A stretch of DNA of 64,000 nucleotides from Rhodococcoides fascians A25f (lineage in GTDB: Bacteria; Actinomycetota; Actinomycetes; Mycobacteriales; Mycobacteriaceae): contig NZ_CP049744.1 in assembly GCF_000760935.2 (NCBI RefSeq), positions 4,991,501-5,055,500 on the forward strand. The letters run 5' to 3'. Below are positions 25,393 through 33,648 of the stretch, one piece after another. The notes under the pieces are model-generated. The model worked only from the letters and a program-made list of their open reading frames with translations. It was not told the DNA's origin and searched no databases. The translations under genes and the position numbers were made by a program. Numbering within the stretch: the stretch's first letter is position 1; every line of letters starts with the position of its first letter.

Positions 25393-26351
25393 GTCTGCCG
25401 ACTTCCTCGGTCGTCATCTGCGCGTACACGTTGGCTCGGTGGTCCGAACTTCGGATCGCCGTGCGTGCCGTCCTCGATCAGGCCGTACCGGCCGACGAGT
25501 TGATCGTCGTCATCGATCACAACGCACAGCTGGCCGAGCGCGCACGCGAGGAGTTCCTGCCGCTGCACGACACCGTGAACGTGGTGGAGAACAACCACCC
25601 GCGCGGCTTGTCCGGTGCGCGCAACACCTCTCTGGATCTCGCTACCGGTGACATCGTCGTCTTCCTGGACGACGACGCATCGCCGCGCACCACAGAGTGG
25701 CTCGGAGCCATTCTGTCCCATTACTCGGACGATGCCGTGTACGCCGTTGGGGGCTCTGCATACCCGGTATGGCCGGACAAACGTCCGGCCTTCTTACCGG
25801 CCGAGGTAGTGGGTGAACCCGGCGAACTCGATTGGGTCGTCGGGTGCACCTACCGCGGACAGCCAACGGAAACCGCTCAGGTCCGCAATCTCATGGGCGC
25901 GAACATGTCGTTCCGCCGCGAACCGGTCGTCGCACTCGGCGGATTCGTCTCCGGCATAGGCCGAATCGGTCGAGTTCCGCTCGGCTGCGAGGAAACGGAA
26001 CTGTGCATCCGTCTACGCCAGACGCATCCCGATGCACAGATCGTGTTCGACCCCTCGATCGTCGTCGATCACACGGTCAGCGCAGACCGCACTCGTCCGC
26101 GCTACCTCATCACTCGCAGCTACGCCGAGGGCGTCTCGAAGGCAGCTATCGCCCGCTTGATCGGGGCCGAGGACGCCCTGTCCTCGGAGCGGGCCTACAC
26201 CGCCAAGATCCTGCCTCGCGCAGTCGGTCGCGAAACCAGTGCCGCTGCCCGCGGTAATCCGGTGCGCGCCTGGGGTGCGATGGCCGTGGTGGCAAGCGTC
26301 GGGGCGGCCGGAATCGGCTATGCCCGAGGCAAACTCAGCACAAACCGCTAG
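25389..26351 (+). CDS. family 2 glycosyltransferase
   Basis: 320 residues, GT-A fold: SSVVICAYTLARWSEL, RGLSGARNTSLDLATGD, metal motif FLDDDASP, GANMSFRRE and acidic acceptor motif GCEETELCIRLRQ. A weak hydrophobic segment near the C-terminus (WGAMAVVASVGAAGIGYARG) could tether it to the membrane. Starts at GTG in a GTGA overlap with the previous glycosyltransferase. Last + strand gene of the locus; convergent with the GH2 gene. Confidence 0.88.
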   Translation: MSLPTSSVVICAYTLARWSELRIAVRAVLDQAVPADELIVVIDHNAQLAERAREEFLPLHDTVNVVENNHPRGLSGARNTSLDLATGDIVVFLDDDASPRTTEWLGAILSHYSDDAVYAVGGSAYPVWPDKRPAFLPAEVVGEPGELDWVVGCTYRGQPTETAQVRNLMGANMSFRREPVVALGGFVSGIGRIGRVPLGCEETELCIRLRQTHPDAQIVFDPSIVVDHTVSADRTRPRYLITRSYAEGVSKAAIARLIGAEDALSSERAYTAKILPRAVGRETSAAARGNPVRAWGAMAVVASVGAAGIGYARGKLSTNR

Positions 26352-26376
26352 CGGCACGTGCACGGCTTGGACCATG

Positions 26377-26408
26377 GACTGAATTCGTAGTCCACTACGA
26401 GTTCAGTC
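26377..26408. repeat. nested palindrome, candidate bidirectional terminator (copy 2)
   Basis: Inner palindrome TCGTAG-TCCA-CTACGA (26385-26400) is the exact reverse complement of the core at 6234-6249; outer arms GACTGAA/TTCAGTC (26377-26383, 26402-26408). GCACGTGCACG precedes both copies. It sits between convergent genes, and the GH2 stop codon is inside the right arm. Confidence 0.75.
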
Positions 26409-28842
26409 TATGACCCAAGCTGTTCACGACCGTCGGTGCCACCGAGGCCCGCTCCACGGAATTAAGCGCCCGGATGTGTCCGCGGGGCGCGCCATCACCG
26501 ACAAGAGTCAACGTCCGGGGTTCGTTCGGCGCCAGGTGGAACCACGAGTCGGACACCTCGAAATTCTCGATGTCGACACAGACGTACTGCGCCGCCCACT
26601 CGGATATGACCGTCAATTCCCATGTTCCGGAATGTGTCTCGGTCACCTCGGCGGACAATCCCACAGTGTTCTGACAGGCCTGCGGGCCGACGAGGACGGT
26701 GGTTCGTGTCACCTCCACCCCACTGGCGTCCAGGAATGCGGCGGTGACGGCGGAGTAGGTTCGACGGCCGAAGCGATACGCGTGATTGACGTCGGTGAAC
26801 GTGCCGACGATGGAGTCCACCGTCAGCGCCACCGAGGAGTTCGTGCCCACCTTCACCGACTGCTCGAATTCGTGACTGCCCCGAGAGGCGTGCAGCACCA
26901 CTCGTACCGTGCCCGTGCGCGCCGGGCCGTCGTTGACCAATTCCACCGAGTAACCGTCGAGTCCGTTGTCGGACAACAGTAGAGCTATAGGCGCGCTGGC
27001 CCGCGCCAAGGCGTAGAAGGGCGCTTTCGGCACACCGGCGCTATCGACTATGCCCCAGCCGGCACCGGGAACCGTATCCCGCAACGTGAGCACCAGGGCA
27101 CCGGCGCACCCCGAGGATGCCCGACGCCAGTGGCCGAACGCTTCGGTGAACGCTTCGACCGTCGCGGCTCTGCCGTAATCGAGGTACAGCTCGGCGTCGT
27201 CCCGGCGAATCAGATGCGGATCGACGCCGAAGATGCTGCGTACGTAGTGATCTCGCACGTCCTCGAAATCCCAGGACGAGCCGCGATCGCGTGGAACGGC
27301 GGCTTTCCATTCCGGGTGGTGGCCGGCCACTGCGGCGGACCCGAAGAACCTCTCCACCGACGCTCGCTCCGGAGGAACGGCAAAAGCCAGACACTCTGCC
27401 GCGAAACGTACACCGGCGGTGCGGATATCGGACAACGGACGCAGGTAGCCGCCGACCCCGAAGTAGTGGGCGATACCGTCACCCACATGCGTGTGCAATT
27501 CCCCCTGCACACTGGACGGGCTCGATGTCACATACGCCACCGCGGGCAGGCGATCGGCCAGAAAGCCGGGAACAACGCTGTCCAGCATTTCCATTCGCTG
27601 ATCGTCGGCGGCAAGCCCCAGCATCGTCGGTTGCTGCTGCGTCTCGCTTCCTCCGCTGACGACCATCAGTGCGGGGTTCGCCGACACGGTATCGGCCAAC
27701 GCGTCGAGCTCGCGGGCGACCGACGCCGTGAAGGTCTCGTCGGTGGGTGGATCGACGGTGCCGAACATGAGGTCCTGCCACACCATGATGCCCAGTTCTG
27801 CACACAGCGACCAGAATTCGGGCTGCTCGTACACCAGGGTGCCGACCACCCGCACCATGTTCAGGCCCGCGGATCGGAGCTGTTCGAGCGCGGCACGCAG
27901 TTCGGCCTCCGAGGACCACAACCGCACCGGATTCAGCGGCGTCCACGTTCCACCTCGACAGAACACGTCCGCTCCGTTGACCACGAGTTGCGCGCCGCCC
28001 GCGGTACGGTCCAGCTCCACCGTACGAAACCCGACAACCCCCATGCGATGAACGGTGCCGTCGATCTCGAGCGCCACCCGGTAGGTTCGCGGTCGGCCGT
28101 GCGTGTGCGGCCACCAGAGTTCGACATCCGGCAACGTCAGAGTCGAATCGATGTGCTCGACCGTGCCGAGCTCGACTGTGTGAACCGAAGAGATGGTGTC
28201 GTCGATGATAATTCGAGCGTCTCGTGGCGAATCCAGCTCGGCGCGCAGAACCACGATGCCGTCGGTGCCGGACACAGCTGTCGACAGTTCGCTGCGACGA
28301 ACGTCGGGAATCGGCGTCATCGACACCGGACGCCATGGTCCGACGGCGATCGGAAGGGGCCCGTACACGGGCGCCCGGCCGAGCATCGTCGTGCGCTCGT
28401 GCCGAAGTCCCTGCGCTGCAATCAACGACGATCGCCATCGCCCGCGTGGACGTCGGGACTTCAGCTGCGCATTAAGCGATTCGATGTGCAGGGCAATACG
28501 AACTGTTGGCCCGCATTCGGTCAGATCGACGATCTCGGGAACGAACATCGACGTCACCGTTCGGCGGTGGTTGCCGTCGATCCAGATCTGGGCACGAGTT
28601 GCGATGCCGCCGAACGTCACTCGCACCCGACGGTGGTCGGCGGTGGAGACCTCCGCGACGAACCACCAGTCGTGATCGTCCGGGTTCACTCCAGAAAGCG
28701 ACGCGCCGAGGGCCGACGCCACCGTTCCGGGCACCTCTGCGTCGATCCACTCGAGATCGGCGGGTAGATCACCGGGGTCGAGAACCGAGCCGGCGTCGGT
28801 TCTGGCCAGCTGCCACCGAGCGCCGTCGAGCAGATCGATCAC
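26395..28842 (-). CDS. GH2 glycosidase, beta-mannosidase-like
   Basis: About 815 residues: N-terminal jelly-roll sugar-binding domain (WQLARTDAG ... GTVASALGASLSG), immunoglobulin-like domain, TIM barrel (FCRGGTWTPLNPVRLW, NMVRVVGTLVYEQPEFW), and C-terminal beta domains. The acid/base region reads VVSGGSETQQQ, where Glu is kept but the usual GNNE is altered, and the nucleophile candidate is Glu in RFAAECLAF. No signal peptide, so it is probably intracellular. GTG 28842 overlaps the DUF1839 stop by 4 bp; the longer open frame upstream is spurious. Confidence 0.85.
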   Translation of the reverse strand: MIDLLDGARWQLARTDAGSVLDPGDLPADLEWIDAEVPGTVASALGASLSGVNPDDHDWWFVAEVSTADHRRVRVTFGGIATRAQIWIDGNHRRTVTSMFVPEIVDLTECGPTVRIALHIESLNAQLKSRRPRGRWRSSLIAAQGLRHERTTMLGRAPVYGPLPIAVGPWRPVSMTPIPDVRRSELSTAVSGTDGIVVLRAELDSPRDARIIIDDTISSVHTVELGTVEHIDSTLTLPDVELWWPHTHGRPRTYRVALEIDGTVHRMGVVGFRTVELDRTAGGAQLVVNGADVFCRGGTWTPLNPVRLWSSEAELRAALEQLRSAGLNMVRVVGTLVYEQPEFWSLCAELGIMVWQDLMFGTVDPPTDETFTASVARELDALADTVSANPALMVVSGGSETQQQPTMLGLAADDQRMEMLDSVVPGFLADRLPAVAYVTSSPSSVQGELHTHVGDGIAHYFGVGGYLRPLSDIRTAGVRFAAECLAFAVPPERASVERFFGSAAVAGHHPEWKAAVPRDRGSSWDFEDVRDHYVRSIFGVDPHLIRRDDAELYLDYGRAATVEAFTEAFGHWRRASSGCAGALVLTLRDTVPGAGWGIVDSAGVPKAPFYALARASAPIALLLSDNGLDGYSVELVNDGPARTGTVRVVLHASRGSHEFEQSVKVGTNSSVALTVDSIVGTFTDVNHAYRFGRRTYSAVTAAFLDASGVEVTRTTVLVGPQACQNTVGLSAEVTETHSGTWELTVISEWAAQYVCVDIENFEVSDSWFHLAPNEPRTLTLVGDGAPRGHIRALNSVERASVAPTVVNSLGHRLNS

Positions 28843-29843
28843 GTGCCCACTGCGCCTGCAACGAGATCCATGGCTGCCGCCCAGTTCTTGCTCATCTCGA
28901 TCAGCGGCTCGTCGAGCACGACGTCCCGGCCACGTGCGGCGCGTGCCATTCGGAATTGCACGGCCTTGGCACCGGAGGCGGCATCGCGGAAGTGTGGTGC
29001 TGCCGCGGCAGCACCGGGCGCACCGCGTCCGTCGAGGTATTCGACGTAATTCGCCGCGAGCTCTGCGGTGGCTCCGAATTGGCGGAGCAGTCCGAACGAC
29101 CACAGGTGGAATGCGTCGGGCCCGGCGGTTTGGACGAGCGGAATGTCGGCCACGATGCGCCGGGCAAGTGCATCGACCGGGTTTCCCGGTGCCCGCCGTG
29201 CCAGGTGCGCGCGAGCGACGTCGAGGTCTCGATCACCGAATCCGGCATCGAGTACCGCAGAGTCCACGCGGATCTGCTCGACGTAGGGCAGCAACACCTC
29301 GGCATGCGGTTCGGGAGCGAGGTTGAATATCCCGTCGAAGTCGGCCCCGGTGAGATCGAAGTACCCGCGATTGTGGAAGTACCCCATCACCTTGTCCTCG
29401 CGGTTGACGAGGTTCGGCACGATGGTGGTCTTGGTGTGCTGGTTTCGGTAGCTGGTGCCTGCGGTGTCGGGCAGCCAGAAGCCGTCGACTTCGACGGTGA
29501 CGTGGATACCGTCGTCCAGACCCTCGACCACATGCTCGAGCACGGGCCGCCACACGTTCATCTCGGCCACGTCAATGCCGTAGAGGGTGCGCAGGTCCTC
29601 GGGCATGATCTTCACGAAGTCCCATTGCCTGCCGTCGCACCCGGCACTGAGCACGAACGCCAGAGCGGGAGTGGGATCCGCGCCGAGAGAGTGCAGAACC
29701 TCTATCCAGAGATCGACGTAACAGTTGGTTTCGGTCCAGATGCGGTCGTGATTGTGAATCGGGTGCGGTCGGTACGTGATGGGGTCCAGCTCGAGGACCC
29801 GTAACCCGGTTCCGAGCCTGTCCAGCACTGCATCGTTCGACAT
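28839..29843 (-). CDS. DUF1839-family protein
   Basis: 334 residues, soluble. N-terminal segment (YRPHPIHNHDRIWTETNCY, DLWIEVLHSLGADPTPAL) matches DUF1839, a family of unknown function that from memory often accompanies amino acid:[carrier protein] ligases. The His/Asp/Cys content of the first 60 residues could form a catalytic site, but no mechanism is known. AGGAGAGG Shine-Dalgarno before the ATG. Two-gene operon with the GH2 gene; transcribed away from the AAACAATCT-containing control region. Confidence 0.75.
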   Translation of the reverse strand: MSNDAVLDRLGTGLRVLELDPITYRPHPIHNHDRIWTETNCYVDLWIEVLHSLGADPTPALAFVLSAGCDGRQWDFVKIMPEDLRTLYGIDVAEMNVWRPVLEHVVEGLDDGIHVTVEVDGFWLPDTAGTSYRNQHTKTTIVPNLVNREDKVMGYFHNRGYFDLTGADFDGIFNLAPEPHAEVLLPYVEQIRVDSAVLDAGFGDRDLDVARAHLARRAPGNPVDALARRIVADIPLVQTAGPDAFHLWSFGLLRQFGATAELAANYVEYLDGRGAPGAAAAAPHFRDAASGAKAVQFRMARAARGRDVVLDEPLIEMSKNWAAAMDLVAGAVGT

Positions 29844-29954
29844 GAAGCCTCTCCTACCGGATCGAATGTCGGACGGTCCCCGAGCCGCATTTGTCCGTAT
29901 TGCCTGTATCCAGGCCCCTAATCCTATCGACTGGATTTATTATTCGCACAGGAT

Positions 29955-29979
29955 CGGACGGTAAGATTGTTTTCGTCCG
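29955..29979. promoter_or_regulatory. palindrome CGGACG-N13-CGTCCG containing AAACAATCT
   Basis: Perfect 6-bp arms at 29955-29960 and 29974-29979; between them the minus strand reads AAACAATCT (29964-29972), the motif found before the other two transcription units of the locus. It is 112-136 bp upstream of the DUF1839 ATG and has the same total 25-bp span as the 24.35-kb site. The rest of 29844-29984 is AT-rich promoter-like DNA without a gene. Confidence 0.45.
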
Positions 29980-29984
29980 GCGAA

Positions 29985-30131
29985 CTATTTTCTGGGCCAC
30001 CATCTCGACAGAAGCGGTATCGGACCCCGAAAACGAGGGCAGTCACACAGCGAACAGTCGGTTCCACGCCGGTAATGCCGGTGCGCAGCTTGTTCGTGAT
30101 GGCACTTGCATATCGGCTCTGAGCTGGGCAC
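29985..30131 (-). CDS. 48-residue Cys/His-rich zinc-ribbon-like protein
   Basis: Small protein with CKCHHEQAAHRHYRRGTDCSLCDCPRF: a C-x-C-x3-H ... C-x2-C-x-C arrangement suited to zinc binding. I recall similar very short proteins in many actinobacteria, without assigned role. The start GTG 30131 is supported by a TACACT hexamer 6 nt upstream on the minus strand (30138-30143), the leaderless pattern seen for other genes here. No overlap with other genes. Confidence 0.65.
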   Translation of the reverse strand: MPSSEPICKCHHEQAAHRHYRRGTDCSLCDCPRFRGPIPLLSRWWPRK

Positions 30132-30200
30132 ATGCCGAGTGTAGACAACACCAGACACATCCATGCCCAACTCGGGCACGCAACAGGAGGTACCGCGGCG

Positions 30201-31139
30201 ATGCGCCGTTTCGTTCGCACCGCAGCGCAGGTCATCGGCTGGGCTCTGGTCGCCATGACCCTCGGAATGTTCGTCATCCGGCAAGTTGGAGTGACCGAGA
30301 TCTCCTTCGTTGCGCTGGTAGTCGGAGCTCCGTATCTGGGCGTGGCCTCCCTCGCCGCAGTGATCCTCTTCGCCGCTGCCCGCGCCCGCGTCGGGTCGGC
30401 AGTCGCTGTGCTGCTCACCATTGCTGTCGTCGGAGTGCAGGTGCCGATGTTCCTGGCCGACGGGCCGGACAATTCCGGCCCCGAGTTGTCCCTGTTGACC
30501 GTCAACGTCGCGCACGGGGACGCCGACGCTGCAGCCATCGTCGACGCCGTGCGCGACCACGATGTCGACATCCTCGCCGTCCAGGAACTGACGCCCGAGG
30601 AAGTGACCGATCTGCAGGCGGCGGGTATCGACGAACTTCTCCCGTTCTCCTTCACCGCGGCTCTCCCGGTGGCCGACGGCACCGGCCTGTGGAGCCGCAC
30701 CCCGCTGACCGACGGCACCCGCCTCGACAACTTCGGCTTCGTGCCGGTACAAGCACGAACCACCGTCGACGGGCAGGATCTGACTCTCGTCTCGTTCCAT
30801 GCGATGTCGCCGGCAACGCCCCGGCACACCGCCGAATGGGATGCCGACCTGGCCAGGATGCGGTCGATCATGGAGACCTACCAGGACACCGCAATCGTTG
30901 CCGGAGACTTCAACGCCACCAACGATCACCGGCAGTTCCGAACGTTGGCGTCGTCTCCGTTCTCCGACGCGGCCGACGCAGCGGGCGCGGGCCTGTTCCG
31001 CACGTTCCCTTCGGAACGCCCACTGGCCCGCTTGGATCATGTGGTGACGAACGATACCGTTCGTGCCCTGTCGGTCCAGCCGCTCGCGATCCCCGAGAGC
31101 GATCACCTGGCGGTTCTCGCCGAGTTGCAGCTGCCCTGA
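30201..31139 (+). CDS. endonuclease/exonuclease/phosphatase family protein, membrane-anchored
   Basis: 312 residues: three N-terminal membrane segments (~9-95) then an EEP domain with LTVNVAHGD, DILAVQELTPEE (catalytic Glu), VAGDFNATNDH, LDHVVTND and the final SDHLAV histidine motif, all intact. EEP proteins cleave phosphodiesters or phosphomonoesters in DNA, lipids or nucleotides; the extracytoplasmic position suggests a lipid or extracellular substrate. AGGAGG lies 10 nt before ATG 30201, favouring it over ATG 30132. Confidence 0.88.
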   Translation: MRRFVRTAAQVIGWALVAMTLGMFVIRQVGVTEISFVALVVGAPYLGVASLAAVILFAAARARVGSAVAVLLTIAVVGVQVPMFLADGPDNSGPELSLLTVNVAHGDADAAAIVDAVRDHDVDILAVQELTPEEVTDLQAAGIDELLPFSFTAALPVADGTGLWSRTPLTDGTRLDNFGFVPVQARTTVDGQDLTLVSFHAMSPATPRHTAEWDADLARMRSIMETYQDTAIVAGDFNATNDHRQFRTLASSPFSDAADAAGAGLFRTFPSERPLARLDHVVTNDTVRALSVQPLAIPESDHLAVLAELQLP

Positions 31140-31163
31140 TCGGGGCCCGACGCCGAAGCCGGG

Positions 31164-32519
31164 CTAGAAGCGAGGCAGTTGGATGACCGGTGGTGCCGGC
31201 AACTGGATCTGCGGCAGCTGAATCTGCGGAAGGCCCGGGATCAGCGGTGCCGGGGCGGGTGCGGGTGCAGCCGGCGGATCGTATTCCGGCTCGGAATAGG
31301 TGCGCGCCGGAGCCTGCGCGGCCTCGGTCGTGGGCGGCACCGTGGTAGTGGTGGGTGGCGCAGTGGTGGGCGGAACCGTCGTTCTCGGCGTGGTGGGCAC
31401 CGCCGTGATCGGAGCGGTCGTTTCCGCTGGAGCGCTCGTCGGCTGTGTCGAACCACCGCCGTACCCGAGAGACAAGCCGAGCGCGGCAACGGCAACGAGA
31501 CCGCCCGCGACGAGCACCGCGCCGCGGACCTTGCGCTTGGAGTCGGCCGGCTTGTCGGTCGCGGGATCGGGGCTCAACCAATCCGGAGCTCCGGACAACG
31601 ATGCGGGCTCGGACGACGACTGCCGAACGCCCGGGGCCGGGGTGGGCTGACGCGGCGCGTCGGCAACCGGAGTCGCCAGCAGTGCCGCGCCGCGGGCAGC
31701 GACGGATTCCGGATCCGCGGGGGTGATGACCGGAAGGCCGATCCACGCGCTGAGAATCGACTCCACCAGCGGAATACGCGCTCCGCCACCGATGAGAACA
31801 AGAGCGTCGACGTGCTTGGGTGACCGCCCGATGACGTCGCGCACCAACCGCGCCGAGTACTCGATCGGAACGGTGACCAGCGACTCGAACGCCTCACGAG
31901 AGATCAGAATGACGCCGCCGTCACCGGGCAGGCACACCGCGCCACTGGTCGACAGCTGCTCCTTGGCCACGCGGCAACGCGCGGTGAACTGGCTCAGTTC
32001 CTGATTGTCGGCAATGTCGACGCCTTGCTTGGCGAGCTGGTTGTCCGAGATGAGCCGATCGAAGTCGTCCCCGCTGATGTCGATGGTGCGCTCGGCCAGC
32101 AGCACCTGGCCGGTGCCGCGGTCGATGACGCTGATCGTCAACCCGGAGCTACCGAGGTCGTAGAGCCCGATCGTGCCGAAGTGGCCCAGTTCGCCCGATG
32201 CCTCCAGATACTGCAACGCCGCACGCGCCTCGGGCACCAGCCGGTAGTTGTAGAGCCGCTGGCTCGCCATCGCCTGCTGGATCTCACCGAACTGCTGCTG
32301 GTCGCGGTACGCCACTCCGGTTGCCTGCACGGGGCCGCCGTCACCCGGTTGCGACAGCACCACCCCGATCGACTCGGCAGCCAACTCCTCGGCGCGATCC
32401 CAGTAGGCGTCGACGGTGTCGTGGTGAAAACCCAGACGACCCGAATTCTGCGGGCGCGCGTCAGGGCGAGCCATGCGCACCGCACTGGCTCCCACCGACA
32501 CACCGAGAACTTCGGTCAT
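31164..32519 (-). CDS. membrane-anchored Hsp70-like ATPase (paralogue 3)
   Basis: 451 residues. ATPase domain to ~275 with GVSVGASAVRMA, GLYDLGSSGLTISVID, LVLIGGGARIPLV; short Pro-rich linker; one membrane segment (~332-354); ~97-residue Pro/Thr-rich exterior tail ending PLIPGLPQIQLPQIQLPAP. ATPase and tail are closer to paralogue 1 than to paralogue 2. AGAGG precedes the ATG. Convergent with the EEP gene across a short GCCCG/CGGGC hairpin (31145-31164). Confidence 0.82.
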   Translation of the reverse strand: MTEVLGVSVGASAVRMARPDARPQNSGRLGFHHDTVDAYWDRAEELAAESIGVVLSQPGDGGPVQATGVAYRDQQQFGEIQQAMASQRLYNYRLVPEARAALQYLEASGELGHFGTIGLYDLGSSGLTISVIDRGTGQVLLAERTIDISGDDFDRLISDNQLAKQGVDIADNQELSQFTARCRVAKEQLSTSGAVCLPGDGGVILISREAFESLVTVPIEYSARLVRDVIGRSPKHVDALVLIGGGARIPLVESILSAWIGLPVITPADPESVAARGAALLATPVADAPRQPTPAPGVRQSSSEPASLSGAPDWLSPDPATDKPADSKRKVRGAVLVAGGLVAVAALGLSLGYGGGSTQPTSAPAETTAPITAVPTTPRTTVPPTTAPPTTTTVPPTTEAAQAPARTYSEPEYDPPAAPAPAPAPLIPGLPQIQLPQIQLPAPPVIQLPRF

Positions 32520-32672
32520 TACCCGCCTCTTGTCGATTTCCCCGTGAACACACGCCGAGACCCGATGTCACGAACCAGTCTCGATCCCCCCGAAGGCACA
32601 CTGTAGCGCGTCCCGCGACTGCGCCCCAGTGGACGCGACATCTCGCGTCGACCACACCATTACAGTTGCCGC

Positions 32673-33182
32673 ATGCGCGTTCTGTTCGTCTGCACCGGGA
32701 ACATCTGCCGATCTCCGACGGCCGAGCGCCTCGCTGCCGCATTCGCCCACGAAGGCGGCTTCGACGTGACCGCGAGCAGCGCAGGAACCCAGGGTCTGAC
32801 CGGTCACGCCATGGACCCGACGGCCGCGATGGTGCTCACTCAGCTCGGCGGCGATCCGGACGGTTTTGTTGCCCGACGCCTCACCCCGGCGATCGCTGCC
32901 GACGCGGACCTGGTCCTGACGATGACGTCCGCCCATCGCGACGCCGTTCTGGCCCTCGCACCGCGGCAGATGCGTCGTACGTTCACCCTCCTCGAAGCAT
33001 CCGGCCTGGCCGCTGCGTCGGGTGCACAGTCGATTGCGGATCTCGCGGATGCGCGGGCGGTGCATCGGGTCGACACTCTGGACATCGGAGATCCGTACCG
33101 CCGCGAGCCCTCGGAGTACGAGCTGGCCGGAGAACTGATCGCGGAGGCGTTGCCCACCGTGCTGCGGTTGACGCCGCAATGA
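32673..33182 (+). CDS. low-molecular-weight protein-tyrosine phosphatase
   Basis: 169 residues. Active-site P-loop VCTGNICRSP (C-x5-R) at the N-terminus and the general-acid loop GDPYRREPSEYE at the C-terminus are complete. Such Wzb/PtpA-like enzymes in actinobacteria dephosphorylate tyrosine kinases or glycan-synthesis enzymes; near a polysaccharide-type locus a regulatory link is possible but no tyrosine kinase is in the window. TACAGT lies 6 nt before the ATG (leaderless). Confidence 0.93.
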   Translation: MRVLFVCTGNICRSPTAERLAAAFAHEGGFDVTASSAGTQGLTGHAMDPTAAMVLTQLGGDPDGFVARRLTPAIAADADLVLTMTSAHRDAVLALAPRQMRRTFTLLEASGLAAASGAQSIADLADARAVHRVDTLDIGDPYRREPSEYELAGELIAEALPTVLRLTPQ

Positions 33183-33272
33183 ACGTCCATCCCTCACAGC
33201 TTCGCTCGCTGAGGTAACGTTCTCGCATCATTGCCGACCATCCGGGTTCGGCCACGGCGTTAGGGTCTGTGC

Positions 33273-33644
33273 ATGCGCGACAAGGTCATCGCGTTGGCAG
33301 CAGTGGCAAGCGCGGGAGTGGCCATCGCCGTCGGATTGACCATCGGCGCTCTGGGCGGTGCGTTCGACGACACGAGTCAGACGGTGCGTCCACCCGCACT
33401 GAAGTCGGACAACCTGAGCTCGGTCGTGTCGTCGCCGAGCTCGACCATCGTCGTCGTGCCTCCGTCCCCCACGTGGCAGGTCGCGGTGCCCACCACCGCT
33501 CGTCCCACGACGACAACTCCGGATCGGTCCGAGACGACGACGCGGAGCTCGCGTCGCACGACCGGTGCCGACCGCACGACCACCACGTCCGAGGACGAGT
33601 CGGACGACGAGACCACCACCACGGAGTCCGGTTCCGGACGCTAG
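33273..33644 (+). CDS. secreted or membrane-tethered Thr/Ser-rich protein
   Basis: 123 residues: N-terminal hydrophobic signal/anchor (~5-30) followed by a low-complexity Thr/Ser/Pro/Asp tail (TTARPTTTTPDRSETTT, DDETTTTES). No recognisable domain; probably an exposed cell-wall peptide, possibly O-glycosylated. TAGGGT lies 6 nt before the ATG (leaderless). Confidence 0.65.
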   Translation: MRDKVIALAAVASAGVAIAVGLTIGALGGAFDDTSQTVRPPALKSDNLSSVVSSPSSTIVVVPPSPTWQVAVPTTARPTTTTPDRSETTTRSSRRTTGADRTTTTSEDESDDETTTTESGSGR

Positions 33645-33648
33645 CTGG

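Noticed and set aside
27130..28767. 545-codon + strand open frame
   Set aside because: Antisense to the GH2 gene, which has clear catalytic and domain motifs; the + frame has none.
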